A stretch of 64,000 bases of DNA from an uncultured Candidatus Saccharibacteria bacterium (lineage in GTDB: Bacteria > Patescibacteriota > Saccharimonadia > Saccharimonadales > Saccharimonadaceae). The stretch is taken from contig CAQRDK010000004.1 in the NCBI GenBank assembly GCA_948868795.1, forward strand, positions 23,687 to 87,686. Reading direction: 5' to 3'. The position numbers were made by a program, and so were the translations under genes. Shown here in pieces: positions 25,337-33,790 of this stretch. The notes under the pieces are model-generated. The model was not told where the DNA came from, did no database searches, and saw nothing but the letters and a program-made list of their open reading frames with translations. Each line of letters opens with the position of its first letter. Positions within the stretch are counted from its first letter, which is position 1.

Positions 25337-25995
25337 GCAAGGTTATGCTAGTCGAAGACGACGATAGTCTTCGCGAGATTTATAGTATTCGTTTGACCGC
25401 TGAGGGCTATACGATTGTGACGGCGAAGGACGGCGAGGAGGCGCTGGCGGTGGCGGTGCGCGAACGGCCGGATTTGATTGTGTCGGACGTAATGATGCCG
25501 AAAATTTCGGGGTTTGACATGCTCGATATTTTGCGGTCGACGCCAGAGACACAAAATATTAAGGTGATTATGATGACGGCACTGTCGTCGGAGGATCAGC
25601 GAGTGCGGGGCGAGAGCCTAGGGGCGGATCGCTATTTGGTGAAATCACAGGTCGGAATTGAAGATGTAGTAAACGTGGTACATGATGTGCTAGGCGACCG
25701 GGCGGCGGACGGGACGATAAACCCTTCGACGCCAGCCAACGACGTAGCGATGCCAGCCGTAGCGGAGACGGTGATTGAGGTTCCGACGACGCCAGGCCCA
25801 GCCGCAATGCCTCAAACCCCGGTTGCACCAACCCCTACGATGCCTGCTCCTGCGTCGGTGCCTCCAGCCCAGCCTACTAGTGTTCCAGTCCAGCCTACTA
25901 GTGTTCCAGTCCAGCCTGTCGAAGCGGCGACTAATCCAGCGGTGCCGGGTTCGCCCGTTGACGGTGCGGCCGGGACGGTTTCGCCGATGGCATAA
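25333..25995 (+). CDS. Receiver-domain response regulator with disordered tail, 220 aa
   Basis: Residues 1-120 are a REC domain: acidic pocket EDDD at 8-11, phospho-acceptor Asp52 in IVSDVMMPK, and the late Lys in YLVKSQ. There is no DNA-binding or enzymatic output domain; the remaining 100 residues are Pro/Ala/Val-rich, with a duplicated 7-residue unit (PTSVPVQ). It is presumably phosphorylated by the kinase it overlaps and acts by protein-protein contact. Confidence 0.9.
   Translation: MSKVMLVEDDDSLREIYSIRLTAEGYTIVTAKDGEEALAVAVRERPDLIVSDVMMPKISGFDMLDILRSTPETQNIKVIMMTALSSEDQRVRGESLGADRYLVKSQVGIEDVVNVVHDVLGDRAADGTINPSTPANDVAMPAVAETVIEVPTTPGPAAMPQTPVAPTPTMPAPASVPPAQPTSVPVQPTSVPVQPVEAATNPAVPGSPVDGAAGTVSPMA
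25871..25917 (+). repeat. 21-bp tandem repeat, two copies plus partial
   Basis: Identical 21-bp units at 25871-25891 and 25892-25912, then a 5-bp remnant. It is in frame in the response-regulator tail, so copy-number change would alter tail length by 7 residues. Confidence 0.8.
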
Positions 25996-26011
25996 TCAGC
26001 GTTAGGAAGTT

Positions 26012-26695
26012 ATGGAAGGAAAAGTGCGGCTAAACAAGTTTCTGGCGGAGCGCCTTGGGCTATCAAGGCGACAGGCGGACGACGCAATCGCGGCGGGCAA
26101 GGTTCTCGTCAATGATTCGCCGGCGATTTTAGGGGCGCGTATTGACAAAAATGATAAGGTGTGCTATAATGGGGTTATAATCCCCTTTGATATGGGCTAT
26201 CTTTACGTGGGCTTGAATAAACCGGCTGGTTATGTCTGCTCGAGGAAGGCGCAGGGTGAGTTCCCGACGATTTATGAACTTTTGCCGGCGAAATATCATG
26301 ACTTGAAGACGGTAGGTCGGCTGGACAAGGATTCTTCAGGGTTGATTTTATTGACGAATGATGGTGATTTCGCGTTCAAGATGACGCATCCGAGTTTTAC
26401 GAAGACGAAGATTTATGAAGTGGAGCTGGATCATGCTTTAGAACCGCTGCATCAGCAAGAGATTAGCGATTTTGGGATTGAGATTGGCGACGGAGTGTCG
26501 AAGCTAGGGCTGACGCGATTGGATGATTTGCGCCGGCGTTGGCGGGTTGAGATGATCGAGGGGCGCAACCGGCAGATTAGGCGGACGTTCGGAGCGCTAG
26601 GATATACGGTGACACGGCTGCACCGGACGGCGTTCGGGCCATATCAACTGAGCGGGCTGGAGCCAGGGGAATTCGCAGAGGTGAAGAAGGTTTAG
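26012..26695 (+). CDS. RsuA/RluB-family 16S/23S rRNA pseudouridine synthase, 227 aa
   Basis: The S4 RNA-binding domain is at residues 5-50 (LNKFLAERLGLSRRQAD). The catalytic motif VGRLDKDSSGLILLTNDG carries the nucleophilic Asp, and the late motif GRNRQIRRTFGALGY fits the family. It converts a specific rRNA uridine to pseudouridine; which site cannot be told. The Lys-Cys-Tyr-Asn stretch after the S4 domain is encoded by a perfect promoter sequence (26142-26170). A terminator follows at 26764-26790. Confidence 0.9.
   Translation: MEGKVRLNKFLAERLGLSRRQADDAIAAGKVLVNDSPAILGARIDKNDKVCYNGVIIPFDMGYLYVGLNKPAGYVCSRKAQGEFPTIYELLPAKYHDLKTVGRLDKDSSGLILLTNDGDFAFKMTHPSFTKTKIYEVELDHALEPLHQQEISDFGIEIGDGVSKLGLTRLDDLRRRWRVEMIEGRNRQIRRTFGALGYTVTRLHRTAFGPYQLSGLEPGEFAEVKKV
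26142..26170 (+). promoter_or_regulatory. Consensus promoter inside the pseudouridine synthase gene
   Basis: TTGACA, 17 bp, TATAAT with GTGTGC before the -10, in the sense direction. A transcript from here could translate from the in-frame ATG at about 26190, giving the catalytic domain without S4. Confidence 0.55.
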
Positions 26696-26763
26696 AATAC
26701 GCTATTCCCGGGGATGTTCTTGAGGGGCTAGGCTAGTTGAAGAAAATATTGGAAGACATGCGA

Positions 26764-26790
26764 AGGGCGTCCCTTGCGGGGCGCCCTTTT
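26764..26790 (+). terminator. Rho-independent terminator after the pseudouridine synthase
   Basis: AGGGCGTCCC, loop TTGC, GGGGCGCCCT, then TTTT. The 10-bp stem has one G-T pair. Confidence 0.85.
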
Positions 26791-26809
26791 GGGGAGAGAT
26801 GAAATACGA

Positions 26810-27439
26810 TCAGAGATACCGCGGAACCTCACGGACGGGAGCGATGCCAGTCGTGAACCAGCTGTAAAACTCAGGCTGACGGAGGATAATGCCACCGAAA
26901 AGCTCACAGTAACGGAGGTAGCTGGGGTCGCCGTTAACGACGTCCTTCACGACGAGCTCGCCATGGTCGTTGGTGACCGCCAGGACGAAGTCGGCGTATT
27001 TCGCGGCTTCGCGACACAGCTGGCGCAGTCCATGAATGGAGACGGCTCCCATGATAACGCTGAACAAGGCAACCAAGACCATAACACCGCCGAAGGCGCT
27101 GTTGTCGGAGAAATAGTCGCGGATGACGTCAGCGAAAAACAGGGCTGCGGCGATGAGACTGGAGAGACAGACAATGATACTGCCGATCAAGACGCCGCGG
27201 TGCAGGCGGCGACGCGCGGACTGCTGACGCAGGTAGTAGCGGCGCGAACGGTCGCGGCGGCGCTCCGTCGGCTCTTCGGGTACGGGGCGGGTGAGGTACT
27301 CCAGAATAGTGACGGCGGTCCAGCGCAGGCTCGCAGAAATCGAACTTTCCGGAGTAGCGACGGCATCGACGCTTTCAGTGGAACTCACAGGCTCAGAGGT
27401 GGCAGGGGCAGTAGCGACGGTAGCGAGATTGGGATTCAT
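26810..27439 (-). CDS. Hypothetical two-span membrane protein, 209 aa
   Basis: I chose ATG 27439; a GTG at 27490 is in frame but lacks a ribosome site. The N-terminal 75 residues are Ser/Thr/Pro-rich, followed by an Arg-rich stretch (RRRDRSRRYYLRQQSARRR). Two membrane segments lie at about 83-104 and 114-133, then a C-terminal soluble domain of 80 residues. No family is recognised. It is a single unit with its own consensus promoter. Confidence 0.6.
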   Translation of the reverse strand: MNPNLATVATAPATSEPVSSTESVDAVATPESSISASLRWTAVTILEYLTRPVPEEPTERRRDRSRRYYLRQQSARRRLHRGVLIGSIIVCLSSLIAAALFFADVIRDYFSDNSAFGGVMVLVALFSVIMGAVSIHGLRQLCREAAKYADFVLAVTNDHGELVVKDVVNGDPSYLRYCELFGGIILRQPEFYSWFTTGIAPVREVPRYL

Positions 27440-27536
27440 ACGTTTCACTCTCTTTCTTAATTTTTCTTCATGCTCGGATAGGTTGGGCACGACACAACCG
27501 GGGCGTCATAGGCAAACTATGCGTCCTTATACTTCC

Positions 27537-27565
27537 ATTGTAGCACAGATTATGCTTTTTGTCAA
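27537..27565 (-). promoter_or_regulatory. Promoter of the 26810-27439 gene
   Basis: TTGACA, 17 bp, TACAAT with TGTGC before the -10. The -35 is embedded in one arm of the hairpin at 27565-27592. Confidence 0.75.
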
Positions 27566-27634
27566 TGCTTAAGCCATAAATGGCTTAGGCATTGCTAGCT
27601 GCGTCGTTCGGAAGAAAAAGTAAACTTTTTCTTC
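27565..27634. repeat. Two hairpins between the FtsA/PilM-like gene and the next gene
   Basis: 27565-27592: AATGC-T-TAAGCCA, loop TAAA, TGGCTTA-G-GCATT. 27611-27634: GAAGAAAAAGT, loop AA, ACTTTTTCTTC. They lie downstream of the 27678 stop, so they may end that transcript; neither has a classical T tract. Confidence 0.5.
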
Positions 27635-27677
27635 ACTCACTATCCTCGCTAGGGCAACCCTATCGACATAAACGAGG

Positions 27678-29063
27678 TTAGTTTTGGAGGAGTTTGGCAA
27701 ACTTGCCGCGGAGGCCGCCTTCATCGGGGGAGCCAGCGAGAGTGTCGAGGGCGACACGGAGCAATCCGAGAGCGGTGATATAGGAATGGTCGAGATGAGT
27801 CTCAGTCGAATTGTGGACGCCGGGGATGTCGGCGGACTCGACGAGATGAATAACTGGACGACGGGCGAAAGGGAGCTCCTTGAACCAGTCGGTCGTACTC
27901 AAGACTTCCTGAAGCTCGCTGAGACCGGCGCCGCCACCACAGAGGAGGATCTTGTTCGGGAGCATTTCGGTCAGCTGGAACTCTTCGAGGGTGATTTGGA
28001 CGCCAGAAAGCCAGACGGCGAGATTGCGCTGGATGGCGAGCATCATCTTGTCCCGGAGGTCAGCGGGGACTTTGGTCGGATTGTTGACGGAGAGCTTATA
28101 TTTCTCGGCGGTGTCGAAATCGACGTTGAGAGCTTCGGCGATTTGGTGGGTGAAGCTACGACCGCCGATGCCGAACATCTTCGTTCCTTCGACGCCGCCA
28201 TCATCGACGACGGCAATATCGGTCGTGCCGCCACCGATATCCATGACGATACCGGAGAAATTGCTATCAAGCTCGTCGCCGAGGCAAGCGCGGCAAACCG
28301 CAAACGGTTCGACAGCGACGGCGAGCAAGTCGAGCGAGAGCTCGGCGCAAACTTTCTCGATGGCCGAGATATGGACGAGCGGAGCGAAAGCGGTGTAGAA
28401 CTGGAGGACGACGTCGGTTCCCTTAAAACCGATTGGGTTGCTGATCTTGTAACCGTCGATAGTAATCGAGACGATAGCGGAGTTGATGAGGCGGACTTCA
28501 ACGTTCGGGTTGTTGGTTTCGTCGGCGATTTCCTTACGGGCGCGCTCCCCGGCGCGATCTTGGACGCGCTTGATGATGAGCGCCATTTCTTGCTCGGAGA
28601 GCGGTTTGTTGCCGCTCTTGCGGCGGTAGCGAACGGTCGACGTGTTGCCTTTGATTAATTCGCCAGCAATACCGACGACGGTGAGCTTGCTGGTCGTGCC
28701 GGCCATTTTTTCGGCTTGGCTAAGGGCTTTTTCACAGACGCTGGCGACGCCGGGAATGTCGGCGATGGCGCCGGCGTACATGTTGCTGGAATCTTGGTGG
28801 GCCTTGCCGATGCCAATGATGTCGAGGCCGTGGTCTTTAGTCTGGCGGGCGATGACGGCTTTGACGAACTCGGTACCAATGTCGAGGGCAAGAATAGTGT
28901 CATCGGAGGCTTTCGGAGGGATGTAATCGGCATCATGAGCGGAGGCAGTATTCGCGGATTTCGCCGACGGACCATTCGCGCCGTCGTAATCGGTAGTTTT
29001 GACGGCTTTAGCGGCGGCTTGAACTTTCGCTTTGGCTGATTTTACTGTATCCAGGAAGCCCAT
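27678..29063 (-). CDS. FtsA/PilM-family actin-like ATPase, 461 aa
   Basis: After a 50-residue low-complexity N-terminus the actin-like core starts at ILALDIGTEFVKAVIA (phosphate 1). Phosphate 2 is GIVMDIGGGTTDIAVV and the adenosine motif is ILLCGGGAGL. An SHS2/1C-like insertion (VEVRLINSAIVSITIDGY) follows the first motif as in FtsA and PilM. In division FtsA tethers FtsZ to the membrane; PilM scaffolds type IV pili. No pil or fts neighbours are present to decide. AATGGAGAA provides a ribosome site and the -10 (TATAAT) is 50 nt upstream. Confidence 0.8.
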   Translation of the reverse strand: MGFLDTVKSAKAKVQAAAKAVKTTDYDGANGPSAKSANTASAHDADYIPPKASDDTILALDIGTEFVKAVIARQTKDHGLDIIGIGKAHQDSSNMYAGAIADIPGVASVCEKALSQAEKMAGTTSKLTVVGIAGELIKGNTSTVRYRRKSGNKPLSEQEMALIIKRVQDRAGERARKEIADETNNPNVEVRLINSAIVSITIDGYKISNPIGFKGTDVVLQFYTAFAPLVHISAIEKVCAELSLDLLAVAVEPFAVCRACLGDELDSNFSGIVMDIGGGTTDIAVVDDGGVEGTKMFGIGGRSFTHQIAEALNVDFDTAEKYKLSVNNPTKVPADLRDKMMLAIQRNLAVWLSGVQITLEEFQLTEMLPNKILLCGGGAGLSELQEVLSTTDWFKELPFARRPVIHLVESADIPGVHNSTETHLDHSYITALGLLRVALDTLAGSPDEGGLRGKFAKLLQN

Positions 29064-29167
29064 TTATTTCTCCATTCGGGGTGTCTTGATGATTATAGTT
29101 ATCCTTAGTTTATATTATACTACACTTTTCGAAATGGCGATATTTAATTCGGCTGGAAAGTTGCTGA

Positions 29168-30592
29168 TTATACGCCAATTTCGACGGGAAGTTCAAAATC
29201 TAGGCCGGGGAGCTCGGGAACGTCTTCATCTTCGGAGAAAAGTTCGACGACAATTTCAACGACTTCTTCGAAAAGCTCAGTGATAGGACGGTATTCGGTC
29301 GGCGCAGAGACTTCGGGTTGGGCGGAATAGTCGAACGCGATAGAGAGAAGGGTTTCGTTGTCAGCAGTATCAGGTCGGAGCTCGATTTCGTGGAGTTCAT
29401 GGCTCCAGCTATCAATATGAAGGACGATTTTGGCATTTTCCGGTAAATACTGTTTAAGATCGCTTGCGCTAATGTCTTCCATGTCGTCGAGGGAAATCTT
29501 CATTTCCTCAAAATCTTCAGCGTCGTAGTAATAATCGTCGGCGTTTTTGGCGGCTTTATCGATTGCAGCGTTATAGCAGTTATAGAAATCGGTCGTACTT
29601 GAACTGCGCTTGGCTGCGTTCAGGAAATTGGCCAGGGCGTCATAGTCGAGCGAGACTAGGTAAGCAGTCGTACCGGTGGGGCCGGATTGTTCATCGGCAA
29701 GTTCTTCGACATTGACGAAACGGTTGCGCTTGTAAAGGAGGGCGATTTCGTCGGAATAATCGGCGTTCATAGCGTCGATGGAACAAGTGTAAATGTCAGT
29801 AACGACCTCCGCCTGCCAGTCTTCGAGCATGTCGAGCTCATCGAGAATGTCGTTGAGGGAAATCTGCCACCATTCATCGTCGATTAGCTCGGCAACCTCA
29901 TATAGGGCGGTCTCGATTGGATTTTCTGTTTCAATGCAGTTAGTAGAAGGCGAGCAGTTGGTCGCCGGGAAGATATTCGGCAAGAGTTGCTCAAAAGTTT
30001 CAGTCAGGTTCTCGATTTTTAGATAAGCAATACCGTCAGACATCTGGACGGTGCCGACGTTCAGCTTGATGGCTTCGTCAGTAGCGGGCTCGCCGGAAGC
30101 ATCATAGACGGCCATCATTAGCCAGACGGAAGCTTCATTCGGAAGACGGGTAGATGAACTTTCGACAGAGACGGTCATTTTAACATCATAACCGTTGTCG
30201 CTGGCGATGGTAGTCGTGAAACTGCCATGCGGGGAAACATGTTCAGCGGTGATAAGTTTGTTTACGGAGTTAAAAACGACGTTTTCGGGGGATTGGTAGA
30301 CGGCGAAATACCAGATTGCGAAGCCGATTCCGCCGAGGAGAAGTAGGATGACAATAATGATACTTACGATGAGGCCGGTTTTCTTTTTCTTGGGCGGCTT
30401 GACCAGGACGACGGTGTCGACCGGAGCGCCAGTCACGGGGTCGGTCGCAGGCATAGTTTCAGCGGCGGTCGTCGAGTTAGGCTCGTTGATTGGCGTCTCA
30501 ACAACCGTGACGACAGGCTGCGCCGGGGCGTCCGGCGAACTGTTTGAAGCTGGCTCAGCGGTGCCAGCAATGTTAGTGGATTTTTTATCCAT
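29168..30592 (-). CDS. Membrane-anchored acidic protein of unknown function, 474 aa
   Basis: The ATG at 30592 has GGAGGGAT upstream; the open frame before it is non-coding and overlaps the enolase start. One membrane segment follows KKKKTG (about residues 71-96), preceded by a disordered Thr/Ala/Pro stretch. The extracellular 380 residues are acidic and contain an internal Asp/Tyr-rich segment (DDYYYDAEDFEEM). The layout is like a surface lipoprotein-type folding domain; no family is recognised. Confidence 0.65.
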   Translation of the reverse strand: MDKKSTNIAGTAEPASNSSPDAPAQPVVTVVETPINEPNSTTAAETMPATDPVTGAPVDTVVLVKPPKKKKTGLIVSIIIVILLLLGGIGFAIWYFAVYQSPENVVFNSVNKLITAEHVSPHGSFTTTIASDNGYDVKMTVSVESSSTRLPNEASVWLMMAVYDASGEPATDEAIKLNVGTVQMSDGIAYLKIENLTETFEQLLPNIFPATNCSPSTNCIETENPIETALYEVAELIDDEWWQISLNDILDELDMLEDWQAEVVTDIYTCSIDAMNADYSDEIALLYKRNRFVNVEELADEQSGPTGTTAYLVSLDYDALANFLNAAKRSSSTTDFYNCYNAAIDKAAKNADDYYYDAEDFEEMKISLDDMEDISASDLKQYLPENAKIVLHIDSWSHELHEIELRPDTADNETLLSIAFDYSAQPEVSAPTEYRPITELFEEVVEIVVELFSEDEDVPELPGLDFELPVEIGV

Positions 30593-30614
30593 ATCCCTCC
30601 TTAAGTTTAAGCCT

Positions 30615-30648
30615 ATTATAGCACGGATTTTTATGAAAGTGGTATAAT
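30615..30648. promoter_or_regulatory. Overlapping divergent promoters of enolase and the 474-aa membrane protein
   Basis: Leftward -10 TGCTATAAT (30615-30620) and rightward -10 GGTATAAT (30643-30648) are only 22 bp apart, so they probably compete. Enolase ATG is 7 nt from its -10 (leaderless); the leftward gene has a 22-nt leader with GGAGG. Confidence 0.6.
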
Positions 30649-30655
30649 AGTAATT

Positions 30656-31942
30656 ATGGATAAATTTACAATTCAAGACATAAAGGCGCGGCAAGTTCTC
30701 GATAGCCGCGGAAATCCGACCGTGGAGGCGGATGTATTTCTAAGCACGGGTCAAGCGGCGCGGGCAATGGTGCCTTCGGGCGCATCGACGGGTGAAGGCG
30801 AGGCGCTTGAACTTCGCGACGGCGACCCGCAATATTATAATGGTAAGAGTGTTTCCAAAGCCGTCTGGAACGTGAATCATGAGATTCATGATCTCTTGGT
30901 CGGAAACTCGGCGAACCAGGAACAAGTTGATAAGTTGATGCTCGAGCTCGACGGAACCGAAAATAAGAGTAAACTCGGCGCGAATGCGATTCTGGCAGTT
31001 TCCCTGGCGGTCGCGAAAGCGGCAGCGAAGGCGCAAAATCTGCCGTTCTACCAGTATGTGGCGGCGATTGCGGGGACGACGCGCGATATGTGCTTACCGA
31101 TGCCGATGATGAACGTGATGAACGGCGGTGCGCACGCGGACTGGTGCACGGATATTCAGGAATATATGATTATCCCGCGCGGCGCAGGAACGATTGAAGA
31201 AGCGGTGCGGATGGGCGCGGAAGTTTTCCACGCTTTGAAGCGAGTTTTGAAAGATCGCGGCTATACTGTGACGGTCGGCGATGAAGGCGGCTATGGCCCG
31301 AAGGTGCGCGAAGGCAATAATGAACCGCTTGAATGTATCATGGCGGCGATTCAGGCAGCCGGGTATCGCCCGGGCGAAGACATTGCGCTCGGCCTCGACG
31401 TGGCGGCTTCGGAGTTCTGGAACCATGACCACTACGAATTGAAGACTGACGGCTCCTGGAAGACGGCGGCGGATATGGTCGACTGGTATGCTTGGATGGT
31501 CGAGAATTATCCGGTGGTTTCGATTGAAGACGGTCTTGACGAGCACGACTGGGAAGGCTGGAAGATGATGACCGAGCGGCTCGGCAAGTCGACGCAGTTG
31601 GTCGGCGACGATCTCTTCGTGACGAACACGAAGCTCTTGGAATATGGCATTAATGAGCATGCGGCGAACGCAATTTTGATTAAGCCAAATCAGATTGGTT
31701 CGCTCACGGAGACGATTGCGGCGGTGAAGATGGCGAAGGCGGCCGGGTATCGGACGGTGATGTCGCACCGCTCGGGCGAAACCGAGGATACTTCGATCGC
31801 GCATCTTGCGGTCGGTCTCGGGACGGGTCAAATCAAGACCGGTTCCCTCTCGCGCTCGGAACGCATCTGCAAGTACAACGAGCTAATTCGGATTGCCGAA
31901 GACCGCCCGGACTTGCAGCTGAAGGATCCGTTCGGGAGGTAG
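30656..31942 (+). CDS. eno: Enolase, 428 aa
   Basis: Enolase interconverts 2-phosphoglycerate and phosphoenolpyruvate in lower glycolysis. The sequence begins IQDIKARQVLDSRGNPTVEA as expected. Later landmarks are the phosphate loop ASTGEGEALELRDG, NVMNGGAHADW, SIEDGLDEHDWEGW and LIKPNQIGSLTET, with SHRSGETEDTSIAH near the end. Metal ligands Asp and Glu in these motifs are present. Length is normal. Single gene unit with a bidirectional terminator after it. Confidence 0.97.
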   Translation: MDKFTIQDIKARQVLDSRGNPTVEADVFLSTGQAARAMVPSGASTGEGEALELRDGDPQYYNGKSVSKAVWNVNHEIHDLLVGNSANQEQVDKLMLELDGTENKSKLGANAILAVSLAVAKAAAKAQNLPFYQYVAAIAGTTRDMCLPMPMMNVMNGGAHADWCTDIQEYMIIPRGAGTIEEAVRMGAEVFHALKRVLKDRGYTVTVGDEGGYGPKVREGNNEPLECIMAAIQAAGYRPGEDIALGLDVAASEFWNHDHYELKTDGSWKTAADMVDWYAWMVENYPVVSIEDGLDEHDWEGWKMMTERLGKSTQLVGDDLFVTNTKLLEYGINEHAANAILIKPNQIGSLTETIAAVKMAKAAGYRTVMSHRSGETEDTSIAHLAVGLGTGQIKTGSLSRSERICKYNELIRIAEDRPDLQLKDPFGR

Positions 31943-31962
31943 TTAGGCTTTTAGGGCAAAAG

Positions 31963-31994
31963 AAAACGCCCCAACCGTCATGGTCGGGGCGTTT
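31963..31994. terminator. Bidirectional terminator between eno and the VWA gene
   Basis: AAACGCCCC-A-ACC and GGT-C-GGGGCGTTT form a 13-bp stem with one mismatch and a 6-nt loop. On the minus strand TTTTCTTTT follows. The two genes converge here. Confidence 0.8.
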
Positions 31995-32012
31995 CCCTAT
32001 GATACAAAAGGG

Positions 32013-33314
32013 TTACTCGGTGACGAGCTGCTGGATGACGGGCACAACGTTCCACTTTTCTGTGATTTCATCTACGACATACTGGGCGGTATCGCCCAGA
32101 TTATCCATGTCGTCGGTATCGCCGACGTAGATAATAACAACGTTGCCAATATCAGTGCGCTCAACAAGGCGGCTTCTGGAGCTCAGCAGGTCGGAAACCA
32201 AAATGACCGTGCCATATTCGCCAGCCGGGACGCTGTTCAAGGCGGTAAAAACGTTCGTACCGCCGGAAGAACCAAAGAACGGGAAGATCCAGCCAAGACT
32301 ATTGCTTTCTTTGGCATAGGTGTCTGCCGTGATGGTCTTCGCTGAAGATCCGAACATGATAACCGTGTCAGCGGTGTCAACCTGGACGGCGTAGCTGGCG
32401 ATGTCTGCAGAATATGCATTCACGGAACCGGAGGCGTCCAACAGGACGGCTACCTTTTCGCCTGAAGTAGTCAACTCTTCAATGCCGCTGGCGACCTCGT
32501 CCGAGGTCGTTTCGGTGCGGTCTTCAAAGACAGGACCATGATCATCAGGAACCTGCGGCACAGGATCGTAGACAGGTTCAGTATCGGGCGCAGGCATAGT
32601 CGCCATGGGATCCTGATTGGGATCTTTCGCATAGGCGACGACAACCGGTCCACTCCGGTCGACGTAGTAGAGATCATCAGCTAAAAACCAGCCGATACTA
32701 CCAGTCGTATAACCGTCAACGTAGATAAAGCACCAGAGTTCTCCCTCAGTATTTTGGCAGAAGGTCGGCGCAGGGCTGGCATACTGAATATCGTCACGCA
32801 GGTAAGCCTCGTAGTCAACCAGGCGACCGTTACTAGCGACAGCAAAGCCGCCAAGATAGAGCGGGCCTTCGGTATAGACGTTGTAGGTCTGATCGGAAGC
32901 CCCGGAGCCAGCCAGATCGGCAGAGGCATAGTAAGTCGCGCCTGCGCGAATATCCACTCTTTGACCGAAGCGAGCATTCGCAACGTTAAGAGACCTCAAA
33001 CCGGAAGGCGGAAAATGGGTTTCGCCGAAGTTAACGATGAAATCGTTCAGACTATGGTATTCAGTCCTACAGTATTCATCCCACTTTGCGAGGTAATAAT
33101 CAAGTGTGTCGCTACCGACGTAGGTCGGAATGAACCTCTCTTGATCAATATTTTTATCAGAGAAGGCGTAGACGTAACCGTCAGCCTTTTCGATAAAAAT
33201 TGGGTTTGTGCCAGCGACGCGAAGGACATCTTGTTCAATTAAGGTCTCGGTCGGAGGTTCCCTTCCTGGGTTTGCTGACGCTTCAGACTGCCGTTTTCGA
33301 CGAAATATTTCCAT
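32013..33314 (-). CDS. VWA-domain protein, 433 aa; probably the frameshifted continuation of the lipoprotein upstream
   Basis: The C-terminal 190 residues form a von Willebrand A-like domain: VAVLLDASGSVNAYS is the MIDAS DxSxS motif, with later GGTNVFTALNSV and VILVSDLLSSRS. The N-terminal half is beta-rich, with SH3-like Trp/Tyr/Gly segments (YVYAFSDKN, WFLADDLYYVD). There is no signal peptide, although such domains usually lie outside the cell. The frame overlaps the upstream lipoprotein by 76 nt and is offset by -1, so one polypeptide of about 550 aa is likely. It may bind ligands or organise surface proteins. Confidence 0.75.
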   Translation of the reverse strand: MEIFRRKRQSEASANPGREPPTETLIEQDVLRVAGTNPIFIEKADGYVYAFSDKNIDQERFIPTYVGSDTLDYYLAKWDEYCRTEYHSLNDFIVNFGETHFPPSGLRSLNVANARFGQRVDIRAGATYYASADLAGSGASDQTYNVYTEGPLYLGGFAVASNGRLVDYEAYLRDDIQYASPAPTFCQNTEGELWCFIYVDGYTTGSIGWFLADDLYYVDRSGPVVVAYAKDPNQDPMATMPAPDTEPVYDPVPQVPDDHGPVFEDRTETTSDEVASGIEELTTSGEKVAVLLDASGSVNAYSADIASYAVQVDTADTVIMFGSSAKTITADTYAKESNSLGWIFPFFGSSGGTNVFTALNSVPAGEYGTVILVSDLLSSRSRLVERTDIGNVVIIYVGDTDDMDNLGDTAQYVVDEITEKWNVVPVIQQLVTE

Positions 33315-33643
33315 TCCGGAGCGCTCGCTTCACGATAGTAGAATATAGAGTTGGCGTCCTGGAAAGATTCAAGGGTCTCGTCGGAGAGATGGGCGCTTAC
33401 GGAAGAGGTGGGCGCGGAGGGTTGGCCGGGAGATTCTTCAGGCTTAAGCGGTTCTGTGCGATCGGGCGTTTGCTCGGGACTGGATGAGCCTTCGCCCGTC
33501 GAAACGGACAAAGAAGCGGCGTTCAGTCCGGCAGCGGGAGCGGAGTCCTTCATTACGGAGCTACAGGCGGTCAGGCCTAATAGCATTCCACAAATCAGGA
33601 GGAACGCCACCGCTTTACGGGGTGCGCGGAATGAGGATTTCAT
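33239..33643 (-). CDS. Lipoprotein N-terminal fragment, 134 aa
   Basis: The signal peptide ends in a lipobox (LLGLTACSS), so the mature protein begins with Cys27 and is lipid-anchored. A Ser/Pro/Glu-rich linker follows. The last 20 residues read FVENGSLKRQQTQEGNLR and look like the start of the domain continued in the -1 frame at 33314. A 90-nt leader with GAAAGGAGA and a consensus promoter (33725-33753) precede it. Confidence 0.7.
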   Translation of the reverse strand: MKSSFRAPRKAVAFLLICGMLLGLTACSSVMKDSAPAAGLNAASLSVSTGEGSSSPEQTPDRTEPLKPEESPGQPSAPTSSVSAHLSDETLESFQDANSIFYYREASAPEWKYFVENGSLKRQQTQEGNLRPRP

Positions 33644-33724
33644 ACACGATTCTCCTTTCTTACATAGGGGCGTTAAAGTTCTTATCTACCTCCTCGTCCC
33701 CCTCACGAGTAGGTATCTCTTACC

Positions 33725-33753
33725 ATTTTATCACAGATTTCTTAATTTGTCAA
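33725..33753 (-). promoter_or_regulatory. Promoter of the lipoprotein/VWA unit
   Basis: TTGACA, 17 bp, TAAAAT with TGTGA before the -10. Confidence 0.7.
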
Positions 33754-33790
33754 GAGTTTTTATGGTTTTCTCCGGTTTTGGCAAAGATTA

